This document shows positions 45,148 through 54,933 of a DNA stretch of 64,000 nucleotides, piece after piece. The notes beneath the pieces were generated by a model that saw only the letters and a list, made by a program, of their open reading frames with translations, ran no database searches and was not told where the DNA came from. The stretch is taken from contig ONGK01000012.1 in NCBI GenBank assembly GCA_900317345.1, positions 1 to 64,000 of the forward strand, given 5' to 3'. Both the position numbers and the translations under genes were made by a program. This DNA comes from an uncultured Bacteroidales bacterium (GTDB lineage: Bacteria; Bacteroidota; Bacteroidia; Bacteroidales; Paludibacteraceae). Numbering within the stretch: position 1 is the first letter of the stretch; each line of letters begins with the position of its first letter.

Positions 45148-48147
45148 TTATTTGATTCGTACATTTTTCTCCATGGACTGCTTGATACGCTCCCTCAGTT
45201 CACGTGACTGATTGTCGGCTTTCTGATACCAGTGCGGTTTGAAATCCTGAGCAAACTTGCACTTCGCTAGTTTTATTTGCAGGTTGTCCATGTTTCCGCT
45301 CACGTTCACGCCGAGGTAGATAGGACTGAGCACATTGATATCGTAATCGAACGTCATGTTGGTATTATGCCGTCCGCCGAGCGCCACCATGTAGTTATCC
45401 ATCTGGACACAGAGCGGATAGACGTCTATCTCATTCTTGTAAATGGTTATCTCCGCATTGATAGAGTCAATCTTATTCTCGGTCTTCTTGTTGAAGAGCA
45501 GCAGTTTGCTGATTTTCGAGAATGTCTCGCCATCCAATACCACAAGATCTTTGGCGGTCAACGCTGCGGCTCCGCGCAGGGTGCTCATCTTCGGTTGATA
45601 CTGGCTGTTGGTATAGGTCTCTGCCGCTAAGTGGAACTCGGCTGCGCCCTTGAATGAACTAAGCATCGGTACCAGTTGCTCGAGGTTCGGAATCATCGTC
45701 AGCAGTTCGTCGATATCTACGTCAATCATATGGTAATCAAAGCCCACATAGATATGATTGCGTCGCGGCGTGCGGTACATGCCCGTTAACTGCAACTTCG
45801 CTGCGCGGCATACAAAACCGACCTCATCCAGTATCAACGTACCATCCTTGATATAAATGCCGCCCTTCAGATCCTTGGCATTCTGGTTGAATATATCCAC
45901 GGATTGCATGTGCGTATTGAGCGCCAAATCTACATCCGTCGGAACAAGGAAGGGCTCCGACTCGGTGTTGGCATTGGCTGTTTCGGCATTGGTGTTGGTA
46001 GTTGGCTCTTTGCTCTCAGGAACTTCCTCTTCGCTGCCGCTGTCGGCAGAGAACCATGCCAATAACTGGTTCGCATCGCAGTGGTTGGAAATGATATCCA
46101 GTTCGCCTTCCAGAATAGCTTCGTGACGGAACCACTTACCTATATTGCGCACATTACCCTTGAGGTTCAAATCGCTGTTTCCCAATTCGATACGGGCATC
46201 ATTGATAGCCATCTCACGGTTCGAATAACTGAAGTCAATCGACGGGATATAAACCGGTTCGGGCAATCGCTCCGGCATGTTGGCTTTGCCGTCTTTGAGT
46301 TTGACGCTCAGGCGCGGGTTCCACTGGAGGAGTATATTCTCTTCTCCGGCTTTGTACCGTGCAGCAGCCTCCAGCGCCAGAGAGCCTGTCTGGGCTTGCA
46401 TCTCATCACCCATACGGGCATTGAGAGCCTGTGTGTTGAGTTTGGCTTTGAGGCGCGGGGCAGACTTGTCTTTTCGTCCGCCACTGAGTGAAGCTTCGAG
46501 CTGTGAAGCCTTCAGGTCCGCTTTGATATCCTTGAAGAAGCCGTCCAACGCATCGCAGTCCAGCGAGGCCTGCAGCACCGGCATGACAGTCGTGTCCTTG
46601 GTGTTATACTCCGCATAAGCTTTCAGTTTCGGTGCATCGATGATGCCGCCCATCGAGTCCATCTCCACTTCCAGCGGACGCTCGGTCTGCAAGCCTACTG
46701 CCGCATAGAGCACAGGGTCGTTGGATAGCACATTGCCTGCCTCCAATTGGATAGACGATTGCTTGAGTGCGGCTTTCAGCGGCGTTGCCATACTGAAATC
46801 AATTTTGTCGGTCTCAAGGTCTATACGTGCCCAATTGACTTTCGGCTTGGAGGGTTTGCTATTTGGTATCTGAATGACAGCGTGCGTGGCAGGCAGGTCT
46901 GCTACCATGGAATCCATCGCGTAGTGGATGTCCTTCAGATTCAAGTCAGCGTTTATCTTGCCTTTGTGCAGCCTCATCTCCGTCAAGTCCGAGAGACGAA
47001 TCTTCGCCTTAGCCGTACCTTTGGTTTGGCCCGTCAGCGTCATGTCTTTCGGCAGGAAGGCTTTGAAGTCCGGCAGGTTGGCATTCAGCGCCAGCTGTAG
47101 GTCGAGCAACATATCTTTCTCTATATCGCTGATAACACCTTTTGCCTCCAGTTCCGATTTCCAGAGGTGAGCTTTCGCGGCATGTAATGTTACTACCGGC
47201 ATCTGCGTATCGCTGTAGGTGCCTTTGGCAGAAGCATCCAATGTGATGTCGCCGCGTAACTTATAGGATTCAATAGCTTTGGTGAATGATTTCGGCACCA
47301 GCGCCATTACCGACTCGATATCCCATGTGTCGGTCTTCAGCCGTGCATCCATGTCAATCGTATCGCCCAAGGTCACCTCGCCATTCAGTTCCAACCCGAA
47401 ATCATTGACCGCCAATAAGATGCCGTCGAAGACAAAATGCATGGAGTCCAGGTTCATCGCCATCGGCGCCAACAACTCTACATGCAGACTATCCGCATAG
47501 GTCTCGCCTTTGAGACGTGCGCACACATCTTTGGCATCCAATGCGAGCAACATGTCATCCCAACTCTCCGCTTCGGCACTCAGTTCGGTCTCGCCCAACG
47601 AAGCCTTGATAGTATCTTTGGCATCCACAAAAGTGATTGCGTTTGCTTTGATATGCAGTCCGTCCACACGCAGTTCATTGAATGGCAGGGAGAACGCTGT
47701 GGTATCCACCTCCTCCACCGTGTCGGGCGAAGTGATGAATGCACCTGTCAGGTTCGTCGTGCCGTCCGGTGCGATGTAGAAATTAACCTTCGCATCGTCC
47801 AATATGGCTTCATGCACATGCAGGTTGCTATGGTTGAGAAACTCCGCCACATCCACTGTGGCTGTGAGGTGCTTTGCCTCTACGACGGTGTCGTTCTGTG
47901 CACCGGCTTTGGGATTGAGCAGCAGCAGTCCATCAGCACGCAGACCGAAACGAGGGAAGGTGGAGAAGAATGTCAGGTCCACCTCTCCTATCTCATACGG
48001 ACAGGCAATGAATTTGTCTGCTGCTTGGCGGGCGATAGGTGTCAGGCGTGCCGGCGTGAAGACAACATACATCGCAATGCATGCCACCGCCACCACCGTC
48101 AGCACCAGACCTAACAGCGTCCAACCGATGATTTTGAGAGCTTTCAT
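45148..48147 (-). CDS. AsmA-family envelope protein
   Basis: 999 residues. One N-terminal membrane helix (residues 7-29) is followed by a very long periplasmic beta-rich region of AsmA/VPS13-like type: ACPYEIGEVDLTFFSTFPRFGLRADGLLL at the start and the AsmA C-terminal domain near the end (YQPKMSTLRGAAALTAKDLVVLDGETFSKIS). Such proteins are thought to bridge lipids between membranes. A low-complexity linker of Asn, Thr, Ala and Glu (PTTNTNAETANANTESE, about 46000) is encoded by short repeats. The ATG overlaps the stop of the lipoprotein gene upstream. Confidence 0.85.
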   Translation of the reverse strand: MKALKIIGWTLLGLVLTVVAVACIAMYVVFTPARLTPIARQAADKFIACPYEIGEVDLTFFSTFPRFGLRADGLLLLNPKAGAQNDTVVEAKHLTATVDVAEFLNHSNLHVHEAILDDAKVNFYIAPDGTTNLTGAFITSPDTVEEVDTTAFSLPFNELRVDGLHIKANAITFVDAKDTIKASLGETELSAEAESWDDMLLALDAKDVCARLKGETYADSLHVELLAPMAMNLDSMHFVFDGILLAVNDFGLELNGEVTLGDTIDMDARLKTDTWDIESVMALVPKSFTKAIESYKLRGDITLDASAKGTYSDTQMPVVTLHAAKAHLWKSELEAKGVISDIEKDMLLDLQLALNANLPDFKAFLPKDMTLTGQTKGTAKAKIRLSDLTEMRLHKGKINADLNLKDIHYAMDSMVADLPATHAVIQIPNSKPSKPKVNWARIDLETDKIDFSMATPLKAALKQSSIQLEAGNVLSNDPVLYAAVGLQTERPLEVEMDSMGGIIDAPKLKAYAEYNTKDTTVMPVLQASLDCDALDGFFKDIKADLKASQLEASLSGGRKDKSAPRLKAKLNTQALNARMGDEMQAQTGSLALEAAARYKAGEENILLQWNPRLSVKLKDGKANMPERLPEPVYIPSIDFSYSNREMAINDARIELGNSDLNLKGNVRNIGKWFRHEAILEGELDIISNHCDANQLLAWFSADSGSEEEVPESKEPTTNTNAETANANTESEPFLVPTDVDLALNTHMQSVDIFNQNAKDLKGGIYIKDGTLILDEVGFVCRAAKLQLTGMYRTPRRNHIYVGFDYHMIDVDIDELLTMIPNLEQLVPMLSSFKGAAEFHLAAETYTNSQYQPKMSTLRGAAALTAKDLVVLDGETFSKISKLLLFNKKTENKIDSINAEITIYKNEIDVYPLCVQMDNYMVALGGRHNTNMTFDYDINVLSPIYLGVNVSGNMDNLQIKLAKCKFAQDFKPHWYQKADNQSRELRERIKQSMEKNVRIK

Positions 48148-48581
48148 TTCACTTCAACTATCTTAGTGAATTTAAACTTACTGCTAGGATAATCTTTTTC
48201 GTAGTAATTTAAATTAGAAGGTGTTAGATTAGACACTATATAAACCTTAGGTATATCTGCCCAACCTTCATCCATTTTATGGATTTCTAGAAGTTCTTTT
48301 TCATTCAAACGATACTTAAACCATCCATTTCCATGAAATACTAAATCTTCTTCGTAAACATCTTCGCTCTCAGTCCACTCGCATCCCCAAAAGTAATTTG
48401 TTTCATCGCTCTGGTCTGTAGTAAAACGGACATAATGTCCTAGAAGTGTATCTCCATTTTCCAACCACAATCCCTGCAGGTCCGACAAACGGTATTCCGG
48501 TTGAGACGGACCGAGCATGTTACAACTGCTAAATGCAATACCTACGAGCGCAACCAGCGCCAGATAATAGATTTTTCTCAT
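48144..48581 (-). CDS. Small lipoprotein, lipocalin-like, unknown function
   Basis: Lipobox FSSC (Cys20). The mature part has QGLWLENGDTLLGHYVRFTT near the N-terminus and beta-strand patterns, which recalls lipocalin-like Bacteroidales lipoproteins. The DNA is visibly richer in A/T than its neighbours (for example 48165-48330), which might mean recent acquisition. 145 residues. Overlaps the AsmA gene by 4 bases and lies two bases after the ileS stop. Confidence 0.65.
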   Translation of the reverse strand: MRKIYYLALVALVGIAFSSCNMLGPSQPEYRLSDLQGLWLENGDTLLGHYVRFTTDQSDETNYFWGCEWTESEDVYEEDLVFHGNGWFKYRLNEKELLEIHKMDEGWADIPKVYIVSNLTPSNLNYYEKDYPSSKFKFTKIVEVK

Positions 48582-48583
48582 AC

Positions 48584-51500
48584 TTATGCTTTTTGAATGT
48601 TAATCATTACGTTATATCCGTCCATTTCGACCGGAGTGGTTCCGGAGCCGGCTTGCCATTCGGCGACAGGTTTTGTCTCCAATGATAGCGATGCAGCCAG
48701 CACTTGCGAGGCGATATATTCACCGCAGTGGAGCACGGCGTTGTGAATCTCCGGACGGTCCTCTATTGTGACGAGGATACGGTCGGTTATCTCCAGGCCG
48801 GATGACTTACGGAGGTTCTGAATACGGTTAATCAGTTCGCGAGCGATACCTTCTTCTATCAGTTCGTCCGTCAGTTCGATATCCAGCACGATTTCCACGT
48901 CCTCTGCGATAAGTTGGTAGTCAACCGTTGCCAATTGATAGTTACCTTTCGCTTCCATCCGGGCTATTTGATCTTGGTCCATCGCGTTAATCTCTGCGGC
49001 TACGGCTTTCATGTTGGCGCCTACTTTCTTACCGAGCACTTTGAAGTTCGGTTTGATTTTCTTGACGAGACGAATCTCGCTCTGTTCTGCCGGCACGATG
49101 ACCAGTTCCTTCACGTTCACTTCGCTCTTGATAAGGTCGGCTACGTGCAGCAGTGCGTCCGTCGTCTCTTGGTCGGGAGTAGGAATAACGGCTTTCTGCA
49201 GCGGTTGGCGAACATTCTTCTCGGCGCGTTTGCGCAGGCTGAGAATCATAGATGTGGCTTGTTGAGCCAGGTACATCTGACGCTCGAGGGTTTTGTTGAT
49301 AAGAGATTCATCAGCTTTCGGCCACGTGCTGAGGTGTACTGTCTCGCCCGTGAGGTCACGGTAGAGACGGTCGGCATAGAACGGTGCATTCGGTGCCATC
49401 AGTTGTGCCACGGTCTTCAGACACGTGTACAGCGTTTGGTAGGCCGCCTGTTTGTCAGCGTCCATCTCACCGCCCCAGAACCGCTTGCGGTTCAGACGCA
49501 CATACCAGTTGCTCAGGTCGTCCTGCACGAAATCAGAGATAGCACGTCCGGCCTTGGTCGGTTCGTATGCTTCGTACGCTTCGGTGACGTCTTTGATTAG
49601 TGAATTGAGCTTGCTCAGAATCCACAGGTCGATCTCGGCATACCCTGCTTTTAATCTGCTGATTCCCCCGGTTCGGTTCTCTCTCGATAGTGTCTCGCTA
49701 GTCTGATTTAGATCAATACCCCATCCGTCCACGTTCGCATAAAGTGCGAAGAAACCGTAGGTGTTATAGAGCGTTCCGAAGAACTTACGGCGCACCTCAT
49801 CCACGCCTTCAGGGTCGAATTTGAGGTTCTCCCATGGGCTGGAGTTGGTCAGCATGTACCAGCGCACGGCGTCAGCTCCGTATTTGTCCAGTGCGCCGAA
49901 CGGATCAACAGCGTTGCCCAGACGTTTGGACATCTTATTGCCGTTTTTGTCGAGCACCAGACCATTGGAGATGACATTCTTGTATGCTACCGTTCCTTCA
50001 ATCATCGTGTGGATGGCGTGCAGCGTGAAGAACCAACCGCGTGTCTGGTCCACACCTTCAGAGATGAAGTCCGCTGTGCGGGGCAGGTCTGCGTTCTCGA
50101 ACGGATAGTGGTTCTGTGCATAGGGCATCGCGCCAGAGTCAAACCATACGTCAATCAGGTCCAACTCGCGCTTCATCGGTTTGCCGCTCGGCGAAACGAG
50201 GATGATAGCGTCCACGTACGGACGATGGAGGTCTATGACGGAAGGGTCGTAGTTCGCCTTGCTGTAGTCGCCGGCTTTGTGTTTCGGCCACGGGTTGGCT
50301 TTCATGAAGCCTGCCTTCACAGATTTGTCGATTTCATCGAACAATTCTGCAATCGAACCGATGCAAATCTCCTCTTTGCCGTCTTCGGTACGCCATATAG
50401 GCAGCGGAGTGCCCCAATAACGCGAGCGGCTCAGGTTCCAGTCGTTCAGGTTCTCCAGCCATTTGCCGAAGCGTCCTGTGCCGGTGGATTCGGGTTGCCA
50501 GTTGATGGTCTTGTTGAGCGCAATCATCTCATCGCGCGCTTTGGTCGATTTGATGAACCAACTATCCAGCGGGTAGTAAAGCACAGGTTTGTCGGTACGC
50601 CAGCAATGGGGATAGGTGTGCACATGCTTCTCGCTGCGCAGAAGACGGCCGTCGGCTTTCATCTCCAGGCACAGGTGTAAATCCAATGTCTCAGCTTTGC
50701 TGGCTGCTGCTTCGTCGTATTTCCCGTCCACGGTGAACTGCGGGTCGTAGGCGTTCTTCACCCATCGACCGGCGTATTTGCTATAGAGCGCATCGTTTAC
50801 GTTCGCTTGATACCATGCCTCGTCCAGGTCTTCCACTTTCCAGTATTTGCCGGTGAAATCAACCATCGGACGCGGACCGTAGTTCTTGGTCTGCATATAC
50901 ATTCCCGGCACGCCGGCTGCGTCACCCACTTTCTTATCGTCTGCACCGAACGTAGGCGCGATATGGACGATACCGGTACCGTCTTCGGTCGTCACGTAGT
51001 CACCCGGAATAACACGGAAGGCTCCTTTACCCGGGTTCACCCACGGGAAGAGCGGTTCGTATTCCAGACCGACGAGGTCCGCACCTTTGTAGCGAGCAAC
51101 GATTTTCGGCTCCAGTAAGTTACCCTCTGCATCAACGCCGCAGAGCTCTTTCTTATAGGCATCGAGACGCGCTTCGGCAAGGATGATATGGTCGCCCGCC
51201 GGTGTCTCCACCTCCACGTAGTCAATCTTCGGTCCTACGCACAAAGCGGTGTTGGACGGCAGCGTCCAAGGCGTTGTGGTCCACGCGATGATGTATGTTG
51301 GTGCCTCAATTTTTAATTTGTCATTTTTAATTTTTAATTGAAACCTTGCCGTGCACGTAAGGTCCTTCACATCGCGGTAACAGCCCGGTTGGTTCAACTC
51401 ATGCGAACTCAAACCCGTTCCTGCAGCCGGCGAATAAGGCTGAATGGTATAACCCTTATACAGATAGCCTTTCTTGTACAGCTCTTTGAGCAGGTACCAA

Positions 51501-51979
51501 AGCGTCTCGATATACTTGTTGTCGTAGGTGATATACGGGTTGTCGAGGTCCACCCAATATCCCATTTGTTTGGTCAGGTTGGTCCACTCCGCCGTGTATT
51601 TCATCACCTCGCGACGGCAAGCAGCGTTGTATTCGTCCACGCTGATTTTCTTGCCGATATCTTCTTTGGTGATACCCAGCATCTTCTCCACACCCAGCTC
51701 CACAGGCAGACCGTGTGTGTCCCAACCGGCCTTGCGGCGAACCTGATAGCCCTGCATCGTCTTGAAACGGCAGAACGTATCTTTTATCGTTCGCGCCATC
51801 ACATGGTGGATACCCGGCATTCCGTTCGCCGAAGGAGGTCCTTCAAAGAACAAGAACTGCGGATGTCCCTCGCGTGTGGAGATACTCTGCTCGAATAATC
51901 CTTCTTTCTCCCACAGCTCCAGCACCTCTTTGCTCAGTGCCGGCAAATTCAATCCTTTGTACTCGTTAAATTTCTTCAT
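48584..51979 (-). CDS. ileS: Isoleucyl-tRNA synthetase
   Basis: Charges tRNA-Ile. The HIGH-type motif is GIHH in PPSANGMPGIHHVMAR (56-59) and the KMSKS-type motif KMSKR starts near residue 682. An editing domain lies between them with TTTPWTLPSNTALCVGP. C-terminal tRNA-binding region with EEGIARELINRIQNLRK. 1131 residues, class with about 1,100 residues. Three stretches look inserted in frame: LKIKNDKLKIE (51306-51341), NQTSETLSRENRTGGISR (about 49655-49715) and NYQLATVDYQLI (about 48915-48950), the first coded by A/T-rich repeats. The promoter lies at 52019-52050. Confidence 0.95.
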   Translation of the reverse strand: MKKFNEYKGLNLPALSKEVLELWEKEGLFEQSISTREGHPQFLFFEGPPSANGMPGIHHVMARTIKDTFCRFKTMQGYQVRRKAGWDTHGLPVELGVEKMLGITKEDIGKKISVDEYNAACRREVMKYTAEWTNLTKQMGYWVDLDNPYITYDNKYIETLWYLLKELYKKGYLYKGYTIQPYSPAAGTGLSSHELNQPGCYRDVKDLTCTARFQLKIKNDKLKIEAPTYIIAWTTTPWTLPSNTALCVGPKIDYVEVETPAGDHIILAEARLDAYKKELCGVDAEGNLLEPKIVARYKGADLVGLEYEPLFPWVNPGKGAFRVIPGDYVTTEDGTGIVHIAPTFGADDKKVGDAAGVPGMYMQTKNYGPRPMVDFTGKYWKVEDLDEAWYQANVNDALYSKYAGRWVKNAYDPQFTVDGKYDEAAASKAETLDLHLCLEMKADGRLLRSEKHVHTYPHCWRTDKPVLYYPLDSWFIKSTKARDEMIALNKTINWQPESTGTGRFGKWLENLNDWNLSRSRYWGTPLPIWRTEDGKEEICIGSIAELFDEIDKSVKAGFMKANPWPKHKAGDYSKANYDPSVIDLHRPYVDAIILVSPSGKPMKRELDLIDVWFDSGAMPYAQNHYPFENADLPRTADFISEGVDQTRGWFFTLHAIHTMIEGTVAYKNVISNGLVLDKNGNKMSKRLGNAVDPFGALDKYGADAVRWYMLTNSSPWENLKFDPEGVDEVRRKFFGTLYNTYGFFALYANVDGWGIDLNQTSETLSRENRTGGISRLKAGYAEIDLWILSKLNSLIKDVTEAYEAYEPTKAGRAISDFVQDDLSNWYVRLNRKRFWGGEMDADKQAAYQTLYTCLKTVAQLMAPNAPFYADRLYRDLTGETVHLSTWPKADESLINKTLERQMYLAQQATSMILSLRKRAEKNVRQPLQKAVIPTPDQETTDALLHVADLIKSEVNVKELVIVPAEQSEIRLVKKIKPNFKVLGKKVGANMKAVAAEINAMDQDQIARMEAKGNYQLATVDYQLIAEDVEIVLDIELTDELIEEGIARELINRIQNLRKSSGLEITDRILVTIEDRPEIHNAVLHCGEYIASQVLAASLSLETKPVAEWQAGSGTTPVEMDGYNVMINIQKA

Positions 51980-52018
51980 ATTATGTTGTTAATCTTTTTG
52001 CTAGCCGTAAAACGGCCG

Positions 52019-52050
52019 CAAAGGTACAAAAAAAATCGCACATACGCAAG
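52019..52050 (-). promoter_or_regulatory. Promoter of ileS
   Basis: On the minus strand: CTTG, a 20-nt spacer, then TACCTTTG at 52026-52019. It lies back to back with the CPBP promoter, with only five bases between the two -33 elements. Confidence 0.8.
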
Positions 52051-52055
52051 AAAAA

Positions 52056-52087
52056 TTTGCATAAATGCAAAAAAAGCAGTACTTTTG
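52056..52087 (+). promoter_or_regulatory. Promoter of the CPBP protease gene
   Basis: TTTG (52056-52059), a 20-nt spacer ending in GCAG, then TACTTTTG (52080-52087). TTGCATAAATGCAA is a one-mismatch copy of the palindrome. Confidence 0.8.
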
Positions 52088-52116
52088 TGCCGCGGAAAGT
52101 GAAACAACAATGGCTT

Positions 52117-52959
52117 ATGGATAAGAAACGGATATTTATACAGATTCTTGTATGGGTTGGTATCATGGCGGTGCTGACCGTGATAGCGATGGTACTATGG
52201 ACGATTTGCGGAGGAAGTCAGACCACCGCATCGCTCAAATGGCTTCAGTTTGGCCAGACGGTAGCGACTTTTCTTCTGCCGCCGATTCTATGCGCATGGA
52301 TGTGGGATGAAGGACATCGGCCCTTTAACCGGCTCAAACTGAATAAAGGTGCAAACGTACAGCTATTCGGGTTAGCCGTATTAATCATGATTTGCGCTGT
52401 GCCAGCCATCAATCTGCTGGCAGACCTAAATAGCCGTATTGAATTACCAAGAAGCCTCGATTTCATCGAGCAAAAAATGCGCGCCATGGAGGAAGCGGCA
52501 GCGGCATTGACCGAACAATTCTTGAAAGCAGACAGCATCGGCGGTTTGCTCATCAATATCGGTTTGCTGGCGCTCCTACCTGCATTATCCGAAGAACTAT
52601 CTTTCCGCGGTACGTTGCAGCAGATATTGGGCAATAAGCACTTGGCTATCTGGCTGACCGCCATCATATTCTCTGCCATCCATATGCAGTTTTATGGTTT
52701 TATTCCGCGTATGCTGATGGGAGCGATGTTCGGCTATATATTCGTATGGACCGGCAGTCTCTGGGTGCCGATAGTGATGCATTTTACCAACAATAGTTTG
52801 GCGGTGATTGCCTATTATTTGTTCGATGAAATCGGAGAAAACGGCAAAAATTGTGCCGACACTTTCGGTGCCGGCACAACATGGTACATAGGCGTTCTCA
52901 GCCTCGTGATTACATCTCTGGGTCTACTAATATTCTACCGCAAAACTCACAGACGATGA
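52117..52959 (+). CDS. CPBP-family intramembrane metalloprotease
   Basis: Start at 52117 (MDKKRIF), since the longer frame from 52057 overlaps the promoter. Multi-span membrane protein with the CPBP (Abi, CaaX protease-like) motifs: EExxxR as Glu159-Glu160-Leu-Ser-Phe-Arg164 in LSEELSFRGTLQQ, and the second His motif in FSAIHMQFYGFIPRMLMG. 280 residues. Substrates unknown. It is on its own between the minus-strand operons, and its 3' end overlaps the convergent CdsZ-like gene by 50 bases. Confidence 0.85.
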   Translation: MDKKRIFIQILVWVGIMAVLTVIAMVLWTICGGSQTTASLKWLQFGQTVATFLLPPILCAWMWDEGHRPFNRLKLNKGANVQLFGLAVLIMICAVPAINLLADLNSRIELPRSLDFIEQKMRAMEEAAAALTEQFLKADSIGGLLINIGLLALLPALSEELSFRGTLQQILGNKHLAIWLTAIIFSAIHMQFYGFIPRMLMGAMFGYIFVWTGSLWVPIVMHFTNNSLAVIAYYLFDEIGENGKNCADTFGAGTTWYIGVLSLVITSLGLLIFYRKTHRR

Positions 52960-53644
52960 TTTTCTTGCGCGTACGGATATCCAACTGTTGCTGAGCAGGA
53001 ATCTTCGCGTGGCAACCGCCGCACGAGTCACGCTCTACTTTCACAACCGCCAGACCATTGCGGGCATTTTTGCGGATACGTTTAAAGCCGGTGAGAAGAC
53101 GCTCATCGATTTTCTTCTCCAACTCAGTAGCGCGAAGCACAAGTGCCTCGGTCTCTGCTTTGGTCTCTGCCAGAATCTGGTCCAGCTCCGAGCGCTTTTG
53201 ATTCAAATCCACCGTGCGCTCCTCGATATCCTTCGTCGTTTTGGCTTTTTCTGCCAGACGCGATTCGAGTTCAGCGGAAAAATGCTTAATCTTACGTTGC
53301 GAAGCCTCGATTTCCAACTCCTGATACTCGATTTCCTTGTTCAGATTGTCGAACTCGCGGTTATTGCGTACGCTATTTTGTTGCTCGCGGTAACGGGAGA
53401 TAGACGCATTGGCGTTCTCCGTACGGACACGATGGTCAGAAATCTGCGTTTCACAGTCTTTGATGTCATTCTCGATATTGGCGAGACGTGTCTTCAGTCC
53501 TTCCACTTCATCCGCCATATCTTTCACTTCCTGCGGCAGTTCGCCCGCCAGGATGCGCAGCGCATCGATTTTCGAATCTACTTGCTGCAGTTCGTAGAGG
53601 TATTTCAGCTTGTCCTCTACTGTCAGTTCTTTTGTTCTTGCCAT
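52910..53644 (-). CDS. Coiled-coil and C4 zinc-ribbon protein (CT398/CdsZ-like)
   Basis: 244 residues. A long coiled-coil hairpin (about residues 8-185) is followed by a zinc ribbon with CGGCHAKIP and CEFCGRILV, four Cys. This is the architecture of Chlamydia CT398/CdsZ, which has a role in sigma-54 or secretion-linked regulation there; the function here is unknown. The start overlaps the Nif3-like gene by 22 bases, an arrangement frequent in Bacteroidota. Converges on the CPBP gene with 50 bases of overlap. Confidence 0.85.
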   Translation of the reverse strand: MARTKELTVEDKLKYLYELQQVDSKIDALRILAGELPQEVKDMADEVEGLKTRLANIENDIKDCETQISDHRVRTENANASISRYREQQNSVRNNREFDNLNKEIEYQELEIEASQRKIKHFSAELESRLAEKAKTTKDIEERTVDLNQKRSELDQILAETKAETEALVLRATELEKKIDERLLTGFKRIRKNARNGLAVVKVERDSCGGCHAKIPAQQQLDIRTRKKIIVCEFCGRILVDPEM

Positions 53645-54411
53645 AATTGTATAAATGTTTTATCGTTTTTGCTAATGATACATTGTACTCCGAGGGGCGA
53701 GAGGATATCACGGAATATCTCCCGCGCATGGCGCTCGGAAATCCAATGGTCGATATCAATCAGTCCTATCCGTCCATCCGCATCCTGAAACTCATGATAT
53801 TTGCAGTCTGCCGTCAGATAGACATCTGCACCCTGCTCTATTGCCGTTTCGATGAACTCTGCACCGGCGCCACCACACAGCGCCACGGTCTGTATCGTCT
53901 CTTTCGCCGGACGCGTATAGCGCACATAGGTGCAATCCAGTATATCATGAATTTGTCCGATGAAATCGGTGTATTTAACCGGTTGTGGCAGTTTGCCTAT
54001 AACGCCTAATCCCGTTTCACCGCTTTCGCCGGGAACCAATAGCCGGTAACCGGTAAGTCCTAATTTGTCCGCCAGACGAGTGTTGATACCGCCTTTGACG
54101 CAATCCAGACTGGTATGCGCCGAGTAGATAGCGATATCGTGCTTAATGGCCATCTCCACCACACGGGCCTGCGGCGTTTGACCGCATACCTGCTTCAGGC
54201 CATGAAAGAGCAATGGATGATGAGAGATGATAAGCTGGCAACCATGCATAATAGCCTCATTGACCACATCCGGCGTGATGTCTGTGGTCAAGAGGACGGA
54301 ACTGATATCGCGTCCTGTGTCACCTACCTGCATTCCCGAGTTATCCCAATTCTCCTGGGCACTCCGTGGCGCTACAGATTCTATGCTATCGATAATGGCT
54401 CGTAAGAGCAC
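53623..54411 (-). CDS. Nif3-like dinuclear metal-centre hexameric protein
   Basis: 262 residues. Motifs are SAQENWDNSGMQVGD, LLTTDITPDVVNEA, CQLIISHHPLLFHG with the paired His for metal, AHTSLDCVKGGINTRL, ALCGGAGAEFIETA, GADVYLTADCKYHEFQDA and the late His-containing IDIDHWISERHA. The family is a GTP cyclohydrolase-I-type or hydrolase fold, but the true reaction is not settled. Overlaps the CdsZ-like gene by 22 bases and lies 25 bases after DUF5606. Confidence 0.9.
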   Translation of the reverse strand: MLLRAIIDSIESVAPRSAQENWDNSGMQVGDTGRDISSVLLTTDITPDVVNEAIMHGCQLIISHHPLLFHGLKQVCGQTPQARVVEMAIKHDIAIYSAHTSLDCVKGGINTRLADKLGLTGYRLLVPGESGETGLGVIGKLPQPVKYTDFIGQIHDILDCTYVRYTRPAKETIQTVALCGGAGAEFIETAIEQGADVYLTADCKYHEFQDADGRIGLIDIDHWISERHAREIFRDILSPLGVQCIISKNDKTFIQLWQEQKN

Positions 54412-54436
54412 TTGTATTGGCTATTGGCCTTGGCCT

Positions 54437-54853
54437 TTAGCTATTGGCTTCGTCGTCGTCTTTTACCGTGAAGTCCGTGATACCGGCATTGATGAGGATG
54501 TTGTACCATTGGATGAGTTTGCGGATGTCGGACGGATATACGCGGTCGCGATCCCAGTTCGGCAGCACTTCATCAAACCAAGCCTGCAACTCTGTATTGC
54601 TCGCCTTCTTCGGGTCCATCGCAACAGCCTTCAGCCCTTCTTTCTTGCCGGCATTGGTCAGCACCTCGCTCAGCGTGACATCATCGGCCTCGGTGAACAT
54701 CGACACATCGCTCAGCGCAACAATCTTATCGCGTGCATATGTCGGCATACGTTTGCCATCCACCAGACTCTCGACAATCAGCATATTATTGCCGCGACTA
54801 ATCAGTTTGTACAAACCCGGTTTACCGGTAATTGCAAGGATATTTTTCAACAT
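54437..54853 (-). CDS. DUF5606 protein
   Basis: 138 residues: MLKNILAITGKPGLYKLISRG, IVESLVDGKRMPTYARDKIVAL and the acidic tail match DUF5606, a Bacteroidota cytosolic family. The first domain looks like a small beta barrel. The tail is rich in Asp and Glu. A 35-base stretch of repeated TTGGC/TATTGG units sits across and after the stop (54415-54449). Promoter at 54884-54914. Confidence 0.82.
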   Translation of the reverse strand: MLKNILAITGKPGLYKLISRGNNMLIVESLVDGKRMPTYARDKIVALSDVSMFTEADDVTLSEVLTNAGKKEGLKAVAMDPKKASNTELQAWFDEVLPNWDRDRVYPSDIRKLIQWYNILINAGITDFTVKDDDEANS

Positions 54854-54883
54854 ACTTCTCTGTTTTCAATCAAATTCGGCTGC

Positions 54884-54913
54884 AAAGGTACAACATTTTT
54901 TTGAATTATGCAA
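54884..54913 (-). promoter_or_regulatory. Promoter of DUF5606 operon
   Basis: On the minus strand: TTG, a 19-nt spacer, then TACCTTTG at 54891-54884. The spacing is one base shorter than the other promoters here. Confidence 0.7.
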
Positions 54914-54933
54914 GAAAAAAAATGTTTTTAATG

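Noticed and set aside
48144..48581. A/T-rich lipoprotein gene as mobile element
   Set aside because: No transposase, inverted repeats or integrase nearby; only base composition differs.
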